In this document: piece after piece, positions 13,118-23,583 of the stretch
Numbering within the stretch: the stretch's first letter is position 1
Layout of the letters: every line of letters begins with the position of its first letter
Assembly (NCBI RefSeq): GCF_001625215.2
Contig: NC_030383.2
Coordinates: 61,494,949-61,558,948 of the forward strand
DNA: 64,000 nucleotides
Direction: 5' to 3'
Source: Daucus carota subsp. sativus
Taxonomy: Eukaryota > Streptophyta > Magnoliopsida > Apiales > Apiaceae
Program-made: the position numbers and the translations under genes
The notes under the pieces: model-generated
Databases searched by the model: none
The model's input: only the letters and a program-made list of their open reading frames with translations
Told to the model about the DNA's origin: nothing

Positions 13118-13363
13118 TGAAATCCAAGTCAAAATTATACGAAATAAGTTGTGAATATCAAAAAAAATTTATCCAAATACATACTTTAAACATTATATCT
13201 CACTTATAATTAACTTCTCCGACCTGATACGGCTTTAGAGTCTAGAAGCTCCGAACCCGATACCGCTTCTTATTTCTTCTAAGTTAAGTCAAACGGTCTG
13301 ACACCAGTTCAGCGGAACAGCTGTGAGAAGCAAACAACCAACTAGAATCCATATCTAAAAATT
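13118..13363. other. Spacer between F-box relic and F-box gene 1
   Basis: Contains sequence resembling the upstream flank of cluster members (GAAATCCAAGTCAAAAT) followed by unassigned sequence. No gene seen. Confidence 0.4.
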
Positions 13364-14653
13364 TTAGGGAAAATTACGGGCAAAGAAAGCAACTGGCTGG
13401 TTTGTAGAAAAATTCTGCAAGGACTCCATTCCTCGAACATGGACCAGACTAGGCGTATAACTGTAACACTGTCTACCCAACTCTATTAAAGAAGAAGTGC
13501 TAGGGCTAGTCGTCCCAGCAATACTCTTAATTTCTTTGGTTTTGGGATCGTAGAAAGCAAATGGATCAGATGGTCTCCGGATCAATATTTCACCACCATT
13601 CCTAAAAGCCTGTGATGGCCATTGATAGAAGTCCAAGTATACAGGTCCGATACTATACATCTTACTCCAAACACCGATATTGGAATCCTCGTCGTCCAAA
13701 CAATACATATCCACCATAGTATTAGCCTCTCCGTGTTCATTTAATTTATACGCCATTCCAACAAGACGATCCTTGATGTTAGCTATATCGAAATAGTTGA
13801 CACGAAATTTGAGGGGATCGAAATCAGGAAGGATCCTCAACTCATTGATTTCAGGCACAAACTTCAATATGCTACGCTTGTGTTCACGGAAAGCCAGATT
13901 TTTAGGATAAGTACTCCAGTAAGGGGTTCCCTTGACAATGGTAGAGGGACATGCTGGCATCGGCGACAACACGAGATTTTGAGGGATGCACAACGAAGCC
14001 CAAGTAGCCGAATTTGTTGAGTAAATACAAATCCGTCTAGCGGGAGATAACATCGGATCATAGCAGAACATCAAGACCTTGTAATCATTCTGCACATGAT
14101 CCCAACAAAATCCTAGAGCATAGTGATCATCAAGTGGGGGGAAATTAAACAACTTAACTTGCCCAATCGCCGGGTTCCATAAACAGAATCTTCTTCCGCT
14201 CATCGAAGCCATTGCAATTAAACCATTAATTGAACCCAACAAGGTGTTGCGAGCGCGAGGTTTTAGGACACGAATCGAACCGGTGTGAGAGAGAATGTCC
14301 ACTTGATCGTGAAAACCACACATTCTTCTTATTACAATGCGATCACTTTCTTCAGAGTTGTTGTGGAGTTGATAAGTGAGGTGTGAATTAACGAAAGCAG
14401 GGGTGGATAACAGAGAATTCCAGGACTTACAAACGAGGCGACATCGAAGAATGTATTTTGCTGGTAGCCGAGAGAATATTTCTGTATAGATTAAATCTTC
14501 CGGCAGTGTCGCATTCTTTAGCTCTCCCATTCTCGTCTTCTTTCTCGCCTGATGATCTGATGATTCTGCTGCAGCCGCCTGGTTGTCAACAATTTGGCTC
14601 ATTTCTGATTTTCGCTCACAAGCTGTTAAAGGTTTCCCTGATGTTGATGCCAT
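13364..14653 (-). CDS. F-box/FBA protein 1, 429 aa
   Basis: Likely substrate receptor of an SCF (SKP1-CUL1-F-box) ubiquitin ligase, of the large F-box/kelch-like At3g06240/CPR1 type. The F-box is at about residues 50-92 (LPEDL..IFSRLPAKYILRCRL and VCKSWNSLLS), preceded by a basic low-complexity leader (ARKKTR). The remainder is an F-box-associated (FBA-type) beta domain with cluster-wide blocks CLWNPAIGQVK, GFCWDHVQNDYK, TIVKGTPYWS and YDPKTKEIKSI. It is a single exon and intact. The start MASTSGKP matches the start of paralogue 3. The C-terminus (QPVAFFARNFP) differs from the KEFAL ending of its paralogues. Minus strand like all full-length members. The substrate is unknown. Confidence 0.88.
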   Translation of the reverse strand: MASTSGKPLTACERKSEMSQIVDNQAAAAESSDHQARKKTRMGELKNATLPEDLIYTEIFSRLPAKYILRCRLVCKSWNSLLSTPAFVNSHLTYQLHNNSEESDRIVIRRMCGFHDQVDILSHTGSIRVLKPRARNTLLGSINGLIAMASMSGRRFCLWNPAIGQVKLFNFPPLDDHYALGFCWDHVQNDYKVLMFCYDPMLSPARRICIYSTNSATWASLCIPQNLVLSPMPACPSTIVKGTPYWSTYPKNLAFREHKRSILKFVPEINELRILPDFDPLKFRVNYFDIANIKDRLVGMAYKLNEHGEANTMVDMYCLDDEDSNIGVWSKMYSIGPVYLDFYQWPSQAFRNGGEILIRRPSDPFAFYDPKTKEIKSIAGTTSPSTSSLIELGRQCYSYTPSLVHVRGMESLQNFSTNQPVAFFARNFP

Positions 14654-14848
14654 ATATATGTGCCAATCTGAGAAAATCGCTTATTTGAGAAGAGTTTGGA
14701 ACCCTAATTTTGGAGTTTATGATCCAATCTGACCCGTAACCTTCCTACCCAAATTTCGGATCTTATAGGATGTTTTGGTACAAAAATAGATATGAAACGT
14801 GGTAGTATCCCATTTAATTTAGCTAATGCTGGTAATATTATTTATTTA

Positions 14849-15436
14849 GAGCAAGTCCAATGGTGGTGCTAAAGTAGGTGCTATTGCTATAATATAACAT
14901 TCAAGTAAAAAACTCAACTCCAATGGAACGCTAAACTTGAATGTAAAATAGCAAAATGCTATACTTGGTTCTATATATAGAACCAAGTATAGATGGTGCT
15001 ATAATTGCCACATAAGCATGAAAGTGACAAGATGCATTAATAAAGTAATAGTGACAAATATAGGGGGCGTTTGGTTGATGGTTAATGAGTCCGGTTAACG
15101 GGAATCGGAACCTAATACCCATACATTGTGTTTGGATTAGTAAAATTTTTGCTTGGAATGAGAACCTCATTCCCTCTTTGAAGGGTAAATCAATACCTCC
15201 ACACCCTTTGGGTTACCATTTCCCATACCCTCCATTCCCATACCCCCATTCCCATTCCCACCAATCATCCAAACACCCCCATAGTTATGTACTTTAAGAT
15301 TATGTTTTTAGAATATAGCTTTATTTGGATATGTTTGGTACTATTTTGCATTTACCATTAGACCATAAGTTCTATTTTAGCATCAAAAATCACTTTTGAT
15401 TTCAAATTATAACAATAGCTACCATTGGACTTGCTC
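14849..15436. mobile_element. PIF/Harbinger (Tourist-like) MITE with a nested MITE
   Basis: Terminal inverted repeat GAGCAAGTCCAATGG at the left and its complement CCATTGGACTTGCTC at the right, flanked by TTA on both sides (14846-14848, 15437-15439). The TTA duplication and end sequence fit PIF/Harbinger. The element is interrupted by 15063-15280. Confidence 0.82.
15063..15280. mobile_element. Nested 218-bp MITE
   Basis: Ends are GGGGGCGTTTGGTTGAT and the complement of GGGGGTGTTTGGATGAT, flanked by ATA on both sides. It lies inside the Harbinger-like MITE. The 3-bp duplication and GTTTGG end suggest Harbinger/Tourist. Confidence 0.75.
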
Positions 15437-15439
15437 TTA

Positions 15440-15836
15440 GGGAGGTGTATTGGACTGGGATAATGAGATATTCAATTGAGATTTTAAATTATACTATAAA
15501 ATTTGGTAGTATTTAATTGAGATTTTAAGTTATGCTTTGAAATATGATGGTATTTAATTGGGATTGTTTAAAATATATCCATTAAAATCTGATTGTATTC
15601 AAATGCTGATGAATTTTTTTTTCATTTTATAAAATGATGGATTTTGTGGCGTTTTTCAGTGTATTTTAAGTTTTTTGAAATCTCACCAAAATCAATGGGA
15701 TTTTGAAGCATTGTACCTAAATCCTATCAACTCTGCGACATTTTATCAAAAATCCGCACAAAATCAAATCCCATGCAATCCATTAAAATCCATACCCTGA
15801 AAACAATCCATTAAAATGTCAATCGAATACACTCCC
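15440..15836. mobile_element. Probable MITE abutting the Harbinger-like element
   Basis: Starts GGGAGGTGTATTGGACTGGG and ends with a sequence that reads in complement GGGAGTGTATTCGATTGAC, so it has similar imperfect inverted ends. It directly abuts the TTA of the preceding element. The target duplication is not clean. Confidence 0.55.
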
Positions 15837-17107
15837 GTTAATTTGTCAAGTAAGTGTTATGCTGCTATGATTAATTATGTGTGTTTAACTATAAAATAAT
15901 ATTTACTATATTACCTATGTATATTTGTAATTTTAGCTATTTTATATGAAGGCGCAGAATAATTGTATGTTGTTTTGATTTACCAGTTTAAGATATTTAG
16001 AAAACTCCTCAATAACCCAATCTTTTTATTCTTTACTTCTAACTTTCTTTCACTTTTAAGCTATGTTTTTTGATTTTTATATAGAGTTTTATTTTATTTA
16101 TTTATTTATTCGTATGTCCACAAGAAAATCTTAAATTTTTTAAATTTTAATTGTAATTACAGTTTTAAATAAATTTTTTATTAATATATAATATAATTAA
16201 TCAACTTTTTTATTATCTAATTATAACTCATCTAATTAGACCCAGATCTAATTTAGCTGATGCTTGTAATATTATATATTTTTTAAATAAATATATTTCA
16301 ATATTAACTTTTAGCTTCATTCAATGTTTATTTTTGATATTTAAAATTCAAAAAAAATCGAAAAAGTAGTTATCTGAGAGGGGTCACTTCATGAAACTTT
16401 CTTCCAATAAACTTGAAATTATTAAATATTTTGATTTTTCTATATTGTATTTTGAAACCTTTTTTTTCTTCCCTATATTGTATTAATACTTATTTGGAAA
16501 CTTTGTTTTTTATTCCTCACTTAAATTTTAATTTTTATGTGTTCAATCTAAGGATTTTCCTTTGGTTAGAAATTAATTAATATTTTTATATTATATTATT
16601 TCTATCTATTTTTGATATATATACTTTTTTGTCTTGTTTTTATTAGATTTTCTATCATTTTTACTATAATTAAATATATATATCTGTGTGTGTGTGATTT
16701 TCTTGTATATTGATTTATGTTTTGTTTGATTTGTTTTTTATAGGATATACTTTGGAAGAGAGCTGTGTTACAGACTTACGTATTTTGTTTTCTCATTCAT
16801 TTATGCTTTTATTGTCTAAACGTCCGAAGTCATACTTGCATGACTTTCGGTTAAATGATAAACTTTTTCTTCAAATAAAGAAATCTCGAATACGGTTTAT
16901 TGCATTTTGATACAATGTATCTACGAGTATGTAGACCTTAAAAAAAAAATGTTCTAATATTGTCTTTACTACTATTTACTTTGACTTTTTACACATAAAT
17001 TTCGGTTTTTTGACCACATACTCATAATTAATATTTTTTAATTTTTTAAAAGTAAAAATATATGTTACATATATTAATTCAAAAAAATAAAATTTTAGAA
17101 AAAATAA
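15837..17107. other. AT-rich spacer
   Basis: Very AT-rich, with a short TG tract near 16684-16696. No coding or repeat structure could be supported. Confidence 0.5.
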
Positions 17108-17790
17108 TTTTAAGTAGGTGATATTGTAGATCAATATTTCACCACCATTCCTAAAAGCCTGAGATAGCCATAGAGGGGAGTCCAAGGATACGGGGCCGAT
17201 AATGTACATCTTACTCCAAACACCACTGCTCGATTCCTCGTCGTGCAAACAATACATATCCACCATAGTATTAGTCTCTCTACTATCTACTAATTTTTAC
17301 GCCATCCCAACAAGACGATACTTGATGTTGGCTATATTGAAATTGGTTATACGAAATACGATTCTTGATACTGGCTATATTGAAATTGGTTATACGACCT
17401 GACAAAAAAAAAAGAAAGAAGAAGAAATTGGTTATACGAAATTTGAGGGAATCGAAATCAGGAAGGATCCTCAACTCATTGATTTCAGGCACAAACTTGA
17501 ACGTACATAAGAACTTATGTTTATGCTTCTGTCCAGGCAAAGTCAGGGATTTAGGATATAAGTCCAGTAAGGGGTTCCCTTGACAATGGTAGAGGGACCT
17601 GGTGACATCACTGGCCAACAATCATATGTAGGTCCGGGCAGCATGAGATTTTGAGGGATGCACAATGAAGTCCAAGTAGCAGAATTTGTTGAGTAAATAC
17701 AAATTCGTCTAGGAGATAACATTGAATCATAGCAGATCATCAAGGCCTTGTAATCGTTCTGCACATGATCCCAACTAAATCCTCCTCCGA
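17108..17790 (-). pseudogene. F-box/FBA pseudogene, C-terminal part only, frameshifted
   Basis: Reads from GGFSWDHVQNDYKAL to the FRNGGEILI block of the family in at least three frames. The F-box and N-terminal half are missing, and the tail is cut at 17108. An insertion near 17305-17440 contains two copies of a 38-bp unit (ending ATTGAAATTGGTTATACGA) and an A/G-rich run, breaking the frame. At 17790 it joins directly to a copy of the SP1 3' flank, so the truncation is a rearrangement junction. Confidence 0.85.
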
Positions 17791-19395
17791 CACCAGGTTT
17801 CACAACCTCCTCACATCTCCTGAGTTGGTAAAAGTTACATATTTAGCTGACTTGCTTAAACATTGGTAAAGCTTTCACTACTAAAAAAGCGGGCATTTCC
17901 GACCAAAATTTCCGACCGACCAAAGTGGTCGGAAAAAAAGCGGTCATTTCCGACCGACTTACCGACCAAACGCGATCGGTCGTAAAAAATGGCGTCATTT
18001 ACGACCGCCATTACCGACCGCGCCAAATCGGTCGGTTATAATGGGCGTGGGTCCCGCTCGCCAACGTTCTTCAGCTGACATGGACGCCACGTCGGTAAAA
18101 CCGACCAACCTATTTCCGACCGCCTGTGGTCATTTCCGACCACCTTGACTGGTTTAAAATAATTGGTAAGTTTTTAACTAGTTGTCGACCTGTGATTGGC
18201 TGAGTGGAGATGAGGTGGAGCCCAGATTATTTCCGACCGATTTTGGCGGTCGGAAATGGCATGCTTTGTTTCCGACCGAATTGAAACCCGGGCGGTCGGT
18301 TTTGACTTCTTAAAAAAAAAAATTCTATTAGACTAAGTAAACTATTTAAAAAAAACTAAAAACATAGTACATCCGGAAAACCGACCACATTCAATATATT
18401 TCCGACCAAACTCATAATTTTAACACAGAAAACCGACCACATGCAACACATTTCCGACCAAACTCATAATTTTAACACAGAAAACCGACCAAATTTAACT
18501 CATTTCCGACCACAAACTCAAGTGCAGAAAACCGACCATTTCGTTCTGTCATTTCTGACCGATTTAAAACCCTGGCGGTCGGTTTTGACTTGTGAGAAAA
18601 ACAAAAAAAATTATTCGGCCAGGTAAACTTCTAAAAAAAAAAATTTAAAAATTGAAACTAGCCATTTCCGACCAACTCATTTCCGACCACTGTGTGGTCG
18701 GTTTTACAACTGGGCCCCACAACCGAGCCCTGAACTTCTTTACCGACCAACATATTTCCGACCGTCATTGGTCGGTTTTGTGACAATCCACGTGTATGAC
18801 ACGTCAACGGTGGGCCAGATTTATCGGATACAATCCACGTGTATATGGACATGGAAACACATTTCCGACCGATAGAATCGGTCGGTTTTATAACTCATTT
18901 CGGACCGATACGTCATTTCCGACTCGGTTTAAAGGGACCGACGTGGTCGGTCGGTCGGTGGTCGGAAATGACCTCAAAACCGACCGATTTTACTTATTTC
19001 CGACCGATTTGGGCGGTCGGAAATGCCCGCTTTTCTTGTAGTGTTTTTAGAAGATTGTACATAGTAATTTGCCGAAATGCCATGAGTTATAATAAATTCT
19101 GAAAAATTGGATAAACCCGACGGATTCTGCATCTCTAGAGTCTGGTTTATCGAAGAGTTCTTATGTATGTAATTACAAGTATGTAACCCTGTTGAAGATT
19201 CTTTTTATAATTCTGAATTTGATTTTTCTTTCTTGAGTTAAGTTATCGTTTGAAAGTTGTATTTGCTTGGATAAGTAGATACCAAAGCAATCCTATCAGT
19301 AAATTATTTGAAATGGGGTCAGGTGAGAGATGTTAATTGATTTTTAATTTGAGATCATGTATTTAAATATTAATATTAATTGGTATAATGATTTT
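17789..19395 (+). repeat. Duplicate of SP1 3' flank, split by a CACTA element
   Basis: Sequence from about 12057-12520 downstream of SP1 reappears here (CACCAGGTTTCACAACCTCC, then CTGACTTGCTTAAACATTGG). It continues on the far side of the CACTA insertion (AGAAGATTGTACATAGTAAT, then CAGGTGAGAGATGTTAATTG). Divergence is modest. Near 19380-19395 it retains an uninterrupted form of the site that holds the Mutator-like MITE at 12528. Confidence 0.88.
17876..19043. mobile_element. Non-autonomous CACTA (En/Spm) element, 1168 bp
   Basis: Begins CACTACTAAAAAAGCGGGCA and ends, read in complement, CACTACAAGAAAAGCGGGCA. It is flanked by TTT on both sides (17873-17875, 19044-19046), the 3-bp duplication of CACTA elements. 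The interior is packed with direct and inverted TTTCCGACCG motifs, the subterminal arrays expected to bind a TNPA-like protein. It contains no transposase gene. Confidence 0.92.
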
Positions 19396-19396
19396 A

Positions 19397-19500
19397 ATAA
19401 TCATTATCATAGACTCTAAAGAAGGCTCTTTCTCTGGTAATATCATTTTTCAAGCCTCCTAGAATGCATAAACATTAGGGAAACCTGTAACACCTTTATC
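19397..19500. other. Spacer between SP1 duplicate and F-box tail relic
   Basis: Short spacer with no recognisable element. Confidence 0.4.
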
Positions 19501-19640
19501 AGTCGGCCAAAGAAACTCTGTAGGTAAAATTATGGGCAAAGAAAGCGGGTTGATTGAGTTCTTCCTTTGTAGAAAAGTTGTGCATGGACTCCATTCCTTG
19601 AACACGGACCAAACTAGGCGTATAACTGTAACACTCTTAA
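19501..19640 (-). pseudogene. F-box gene 3'-end fragment
   Basis: Matches the last ~45 codons of F-box gene 1 and paralogues (YTPSLVRVQGMESMHNFSTK-like), including the GGGCAAAGAAAGC stretch shared only with gene 1. It is truncated on both sides. Confidence 0.72.
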
Positions 19641-19879
19641 CAACAATTAGCATGAAGTGTATACCTTCACTGTGCTTCACGGGTATAAATCCTAAACATG
19701 TTTAACCAAAAGAAGTCAGCTAATAAATCAATGAATTTATCCTCGAGACGGACAACTAACACCATGAATTATACATACAACATCCAGTGGTGAAGATCTC
19801 GATTCTCAGGGACAAAAAAAGTGATTTCCACATATTGATAATTTTATTAAAACAACACAGCTACTCGTATAACAACCTA

Positions 19880-20196
19880 TGTTAGGCAATATTCTACCTT
19901 CGAGTGAGATGTTTTGATTTCAATTATTTGTGCAATTTCATGCAATTTTGAAACTAATCGTTGCAATAAGAGTAAACTTCAAGTTTTACAGGCCGGATAT
20001 ATATGAACTACGCGGCAGAAAAAATCAAGATTGATGATACATCAACATAAGGCTTCAGTAGCATATCACTGGCTGAAATTAAGTCGAACTATGAAGAAGA
20101 AAACAACTAACTGGAATCAATATGTTATAAATTGTAATTAAAGTTTTGGGCAATTTCATTAACAAGGTTGAGTAGGTTACCATAAGTAGGCAATAA
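19880..20196. repeat. Cluster downstream-flank repeat, copy A
   Basis: The segment containing CGAGTGAGATGTTTTGATTT, GAAACTAATCGTTGCAATAA and CAACATAAGGCTTCAGTAGC lies 3' of F-box gene 2. It recurs 3' of the pseudogenes at 27169 and 34690, and as an orphan at 45385-45625. It marks the unit of segmental duplication. Confidence 0.8.
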
Positions 20197-21495
20197 TTAC
20201 AAAGCGAATTCCTTAAGTTCTCCCTTTGTAGAAAAGTTCTGTATGGACTTCATTCCTCGAACACGGACCAAACTAGGCGTATAACTGTAACGAGATCCAA
20301 CAAACTTTCTAAAGGAAAGTCTAGTGCTAGTTGTCCCGACAATACTCTTAATTTCTTTGGTTTTGGGATCATAGCAAGCAAATGTGCCAGAATCTCCCCC
20401 GATCAATATTTCACCACCATTCCTAAAAGCGTGCAGCAGCCTTTGATTGTAGCCAAAATTCACGGGTCCTATTATGTGCATCTTACTCCAAACACCACTA
20501 CCGGATTCCTCGTTGTCCAAAGAATACATATCCACCATATTCGTCCCTCCATGTGTTACTGAGTTATATGTCATCCCAACAAGACGATCCTTGATGTTGA
20601 CTATACTAAAAGTGTCTCCACAACATTTGAGGGAATCTAAATCAGGAAGGGTTCTCAACTCGTTGATTTCAGGCACAAACTTGAACGTCCGGAAGACCTT
20701 AAGTACATGCTTCTCTCCTGGAAAAGTCAAGGATTTAGAACAACTCCAGTAAGGGGTTCCCTTGACAATGGTAGAGTGACCTAGTAACATCCAAAAATAA
20801 TCACGTAGTCCGGGCAACATGAGATTTTGAGGGATACACAAAGAAGTCCAAGTAGCGGAATTTGTTGAGTAAATACAAATTTGTCTAGCGGGAGATGAAA
20901 TCGAATCATAGCAGAACATCAAGGCCTTGTAATCATTCTGCACATGATCCCAACAAAATCCTGCCACATAGTAACCATTATTCTTAAGATGAAGATGAGG
21001 TGCGGGAAAATCAAACAACTTAACTTGCCCAATAGCCGGGTTCCATAAACAAAATCTTTTTTCCGGTTTAGAAACCATTAAAACTAAACCATTAACTGAA
21101 CCACACAAAGTGTCACAAGCGCAAGGCACTTTACGGACACGAACCGAATCGATGTGAGAGAGAATGTCCACTCCCTCGATAAGACCACCCCGCTTTACTT
21201 CAGAGTTGTTGTGAAAACCATTAATTGTTATAATTCGATCATTTTCTTCAGAGTTGTTGTGGAGTTGATGAGTGAGGTGGGAATTTACGAAAGCGGGTGT
21301 GGAGAAAACAGAGTTCCAGGACTTGCAAACAAGACGGTGTCGAAGAATGTATTTTGCTGGTATTCGAGGGAGTATTTCTGAAGACATTAAATCTTCCGGC
21401 AGTGTTCGCTCTCCCATACTCGTCTTCTTTCTCGTCTGATCTGATGATTCTGCTGCTGCCGCCTGTTTGCCAACAATTTGGCTTGTTTCTCTCAT
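20197..21495 (-). CDS. F-box/FBA protein 2, 432 aa
   Basis: Single-exon F-box protein. The F-box is at about residues 31-73 (LPEDLMSSEILPRIPAKYIL), followed by the FBA region with CLWNPAIGQVK, GFCWDHVQNDYK, STIVKGTPYWS and YDPKTKEIKSIVG. It ends GELKEFAL like gene 3. The ancestral start is damaged: the ATG that opens genes 1 and 3 corresponds to TTG, and a small change creates a new ATG that enters the frame about 10 codons further in. Otherwise intact. Expected role is SCF substrate receptor, substrate unknown. Confidence 0.87.
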   Translation of the reverse strand: MRETSQIVGKQAAAAESSDQTRKKTSMGERTLPEDLMSSEILPRIPAKYILRHRLVCKSWNSVFSTPAFVNSHLTHQLHNNSEENDRIITINGFHNNSEVKRGGLIEGVDILSHIDSVRVRKVPCACDTLCGSVNGLVLMVSKPEKRFCLWNPAIGQVKLFDFPAPHLHLKNNGYYVAGFCWDHVQNDYKALMFCYDSISSPARQICIYSTNSATWTSLCIPQNLMLPGLRDYFWMLLGHSTIVKGTPYWSCSKSLTFPGEKHVLKVFRTFKFVPEINELRTLPDLDSLKCCGDTFSIVNIKDRLVGMTYNSVTHGGTNMVDMYSLDNEESGSGVWSKMHIIGPVNFGYNQRLLHAFRNGGEILIGGDSGTFACYDPKTKEIKSIVGTTSTRLSFRKFVGSRYSYTPSLVRVRGMKSIQNFSTKGELKEFAL

Positions 21496-21828
21496 GTTGA
21501 TGCCAAACCCTAGTTTTGGAGCTTATGATCCGATCTGAACCGGAACATTCGTTTCTTCTCGACGTGTTACATGTCAAATTTTCAACTCAGATAGGACATA
21601 TTTTTATATTTTAAATATTCTTTTACTAATTTAATATTAAATTTATATTTAAATCATAAAAATAAATTTTAAAAAAATAATAATTTCAGCTTGGTTGAGG
21701 CTCAATCTCAAACTTTTTGCTGAAGTTTCAAATTTTTTTGGTGAAAATTTTTAACCAGACAAAATTAACCATTTTTTGCTTTAAGTCTCGTAGTTAACAG
21801 AGGCTCCCGTTTTAAGAGTTTTGACACT

Positions 21829-22815
21829 CTAATTTGAAAGGCCGAGTCTCACATTTCGAATCTCTTTTGAAAATTTTGGAAACCGACGATCAAATTGTTT
21901 CCACTCATCACCATCCGCCGGGTGACTTAATTCACCTTCAACCACGTTTCTATCATGATGCCATCTCATACATTTTGTAGTCTTTCCAGCCATGAACAAA
22001 CGTTGTAGTCTCGGGGTGAGAGGAAAATAACGCAAGACCTTCCGTGAGATCTTTTTTTTGTTAAGATCTTTTGGTTCTTTGTATCGGCTTTCATTGCATA
22101 TATCACAACGCATCTTCTCGCTATTTTCCTTGTAAAATAACATACAATCATTCTCACAAGCATCAATCTTTTCATATCCCAAATTCAATCCTTTAAGCAT
22201 ATTTTTCACAGCATAGTAGGTTTGGGGCAGTTTATGATTGTCAGGCAAGACTGATCCAATGAGCTTAAGCAACTCATCAAAGCCATTGTTACTACAATTA
22301 TGCTTGTTCTTGAAATGAAGTAACTCATTCACGAACTCAAAGGTTGTATAGTTGACATTGCTTGGATAAATTGGTTCCGAAGCACTGTGCAGCATCTTAT
22401 AAAATTCTTTTGCCGCTGGATTCGGTTCATCATCCATTTTCTCGCAATACCTATTTGCCTCCCCAATATCCCTTAACATATCATCGGCGTCATAATACAT
22501 ATCAACATCCCCATCACCAACATTTCTAGTACTCGTCCCGATATTTTCTTCCGGCATTTTCTCCCCATGTGCCGTCCATATGGTATACCATTGCATTATA
22601 CCATACCGATACAAATCAAGTTTAACGGCAATAGGATCCTTGTAATGCTTATTTTTACAATTTCCACACGGACACCTAATAAGCCCATCACTTCCTCCGC
22701 GAAGATTTTCACAAGCAAATTTAATAAAATCATCAACACCATTTTTGTATTCAACCGTTAAATATCTTGACTCATTATATCGACTACGACTAATCCAACT
22801 ACGATCGGAAGCCAT
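21829..22815 (-). CDS. CACTA TNP2-type transposase, N-terminal part (truncated)
   Basis: A 328-aa reading frame. The N-terminus matches the transposase-associated domain of plant En/Spm proteins (DRSWISRSRYNESRYL, about 3-20, and the CPCGNC knuckle near residue 48). It continues through a linker to the TNP2 lead-in block (CDICNESRYKEP and KVLRYFPLTPRLQRLF). The frame stops just after NVRLGLS, exactly where full-length TNP2 continues into its catalytic region, so the DDE core is missing. It reads inward from the CACTA terminus at 23583. A transposon relic, not a host gene. Confidence 0.85.
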   Translation of the reverse strand: MASDRSWISRSRYNESRYLTVEYKNGVDDFIKFACENLRGGSDGLIRCPCGNCKNKHYKDPIAVKLDLYRYGIMQWYTIWTAHGEKMPEENIGTSTRNVGDGDVDMYYDADDMLRDIGEANRYCEKMDDEPNPAAKEFYKMLHSASEPIYPSNVNYTTFEFVNELLHFKNKHNCSNNGFDELLKLIGSVLPDNHKLPQTYYAVKNMLKGLNLGYEKIDACENDCMLFYKENSEKMRCDICNESRYKEPKDLNKKKISRKVLRYFPLTPRLQRLFMAGKTTKCMRWHHDRNVVEGELSHPADGDEWKQFDRRFPKFSKEIRNVRLGLSN

Positions 22816-23583
22816 CTACAATAAAAACATACATCGAATTAATTTTAGCTCATTTCAACACAAATACACTAATTAAAATATGCTACAACTATGTGCAAAT
22901 ATATCACAACTATAGAAACATGGAAATGTCATAAATATATGGGGATTAAAAATACTACTATTACAATAATTAACAAAGACAAGCAAATATAGATCATTAA
23001 TAACATAAAAGAATGACTTACTTGATGATTTATGAAGATTTCATATGAAATGCTTGAGTTTGGAGAGCAAAAAAGAGAAAAAATGGGGGTAAGCAAAGAA
23101 AGAAACGGCTACTGGGAAGGAAAGGGGAAAGGGGACTTATTTTTTTTGGGCGGCTAAATTCGACCGACTCTGGTCGAAATTAACTTTCGACCAGAAACGG
23201 TCGAAATTATTATTTTCGACTAAATGTGGTCGAAATTAATCAGGCGATCGGAAACGGTCGAAATTAAACTGTCGACCGGAAACGGTCGAAATTATATTTT
23301 CGACCAGAAACGGTCGAATGTTTATTTTCAACCAGAAACCCCTTAAAATATTCAAAAACCAAAGTGCGGGAAAATTCCCGCCACATGGATATTTTCGACC
23401 GGCAATTATTTTCGACCAAGCCCATGGACGGGAAAAAGTCGGAGGGTTAATTTCGACCTATTAATTTCGACTGGCCTTAATTTCGACTGGTTCCGGTCGA
23501 ATTTATTAAGTTCGACCGTTTACGGTCGAAATTAATTTCCGGTCGAAAATAACCGGTCGAAATTAGCCGCTTTTCTTGTAGTG
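21836..23583 (-). mobile_element. Truncated CACTA element, one end preserved
   Basis: The right end in complement reads CACTACAAGAAAAGCGG, sharing its first 17 bases with the element at 17876-19043. It is followed by an array of TTTCGACCGG/GGTCGAAATT subterminal motifs over about 23150-23570. The other terminus and the catalytic half of the transposase are absent, and the left boundary is taken as the point where TNP2 homology stops. Confidence 0.8.

Noticed and set aside
18441-19102. Several open frames in the CACTA element
   Set aside because: They arise from the TTTCCGACC/GGTCGGAAA arrays (repeated FRPI/RPILT-like peptides) and overlap on both strands.
21500-21835. Left terminus of the second CACTA element
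   Set aside because: No CACTA-type end or matching 3-bp duplication is present. The element appears truncated rather than complete.
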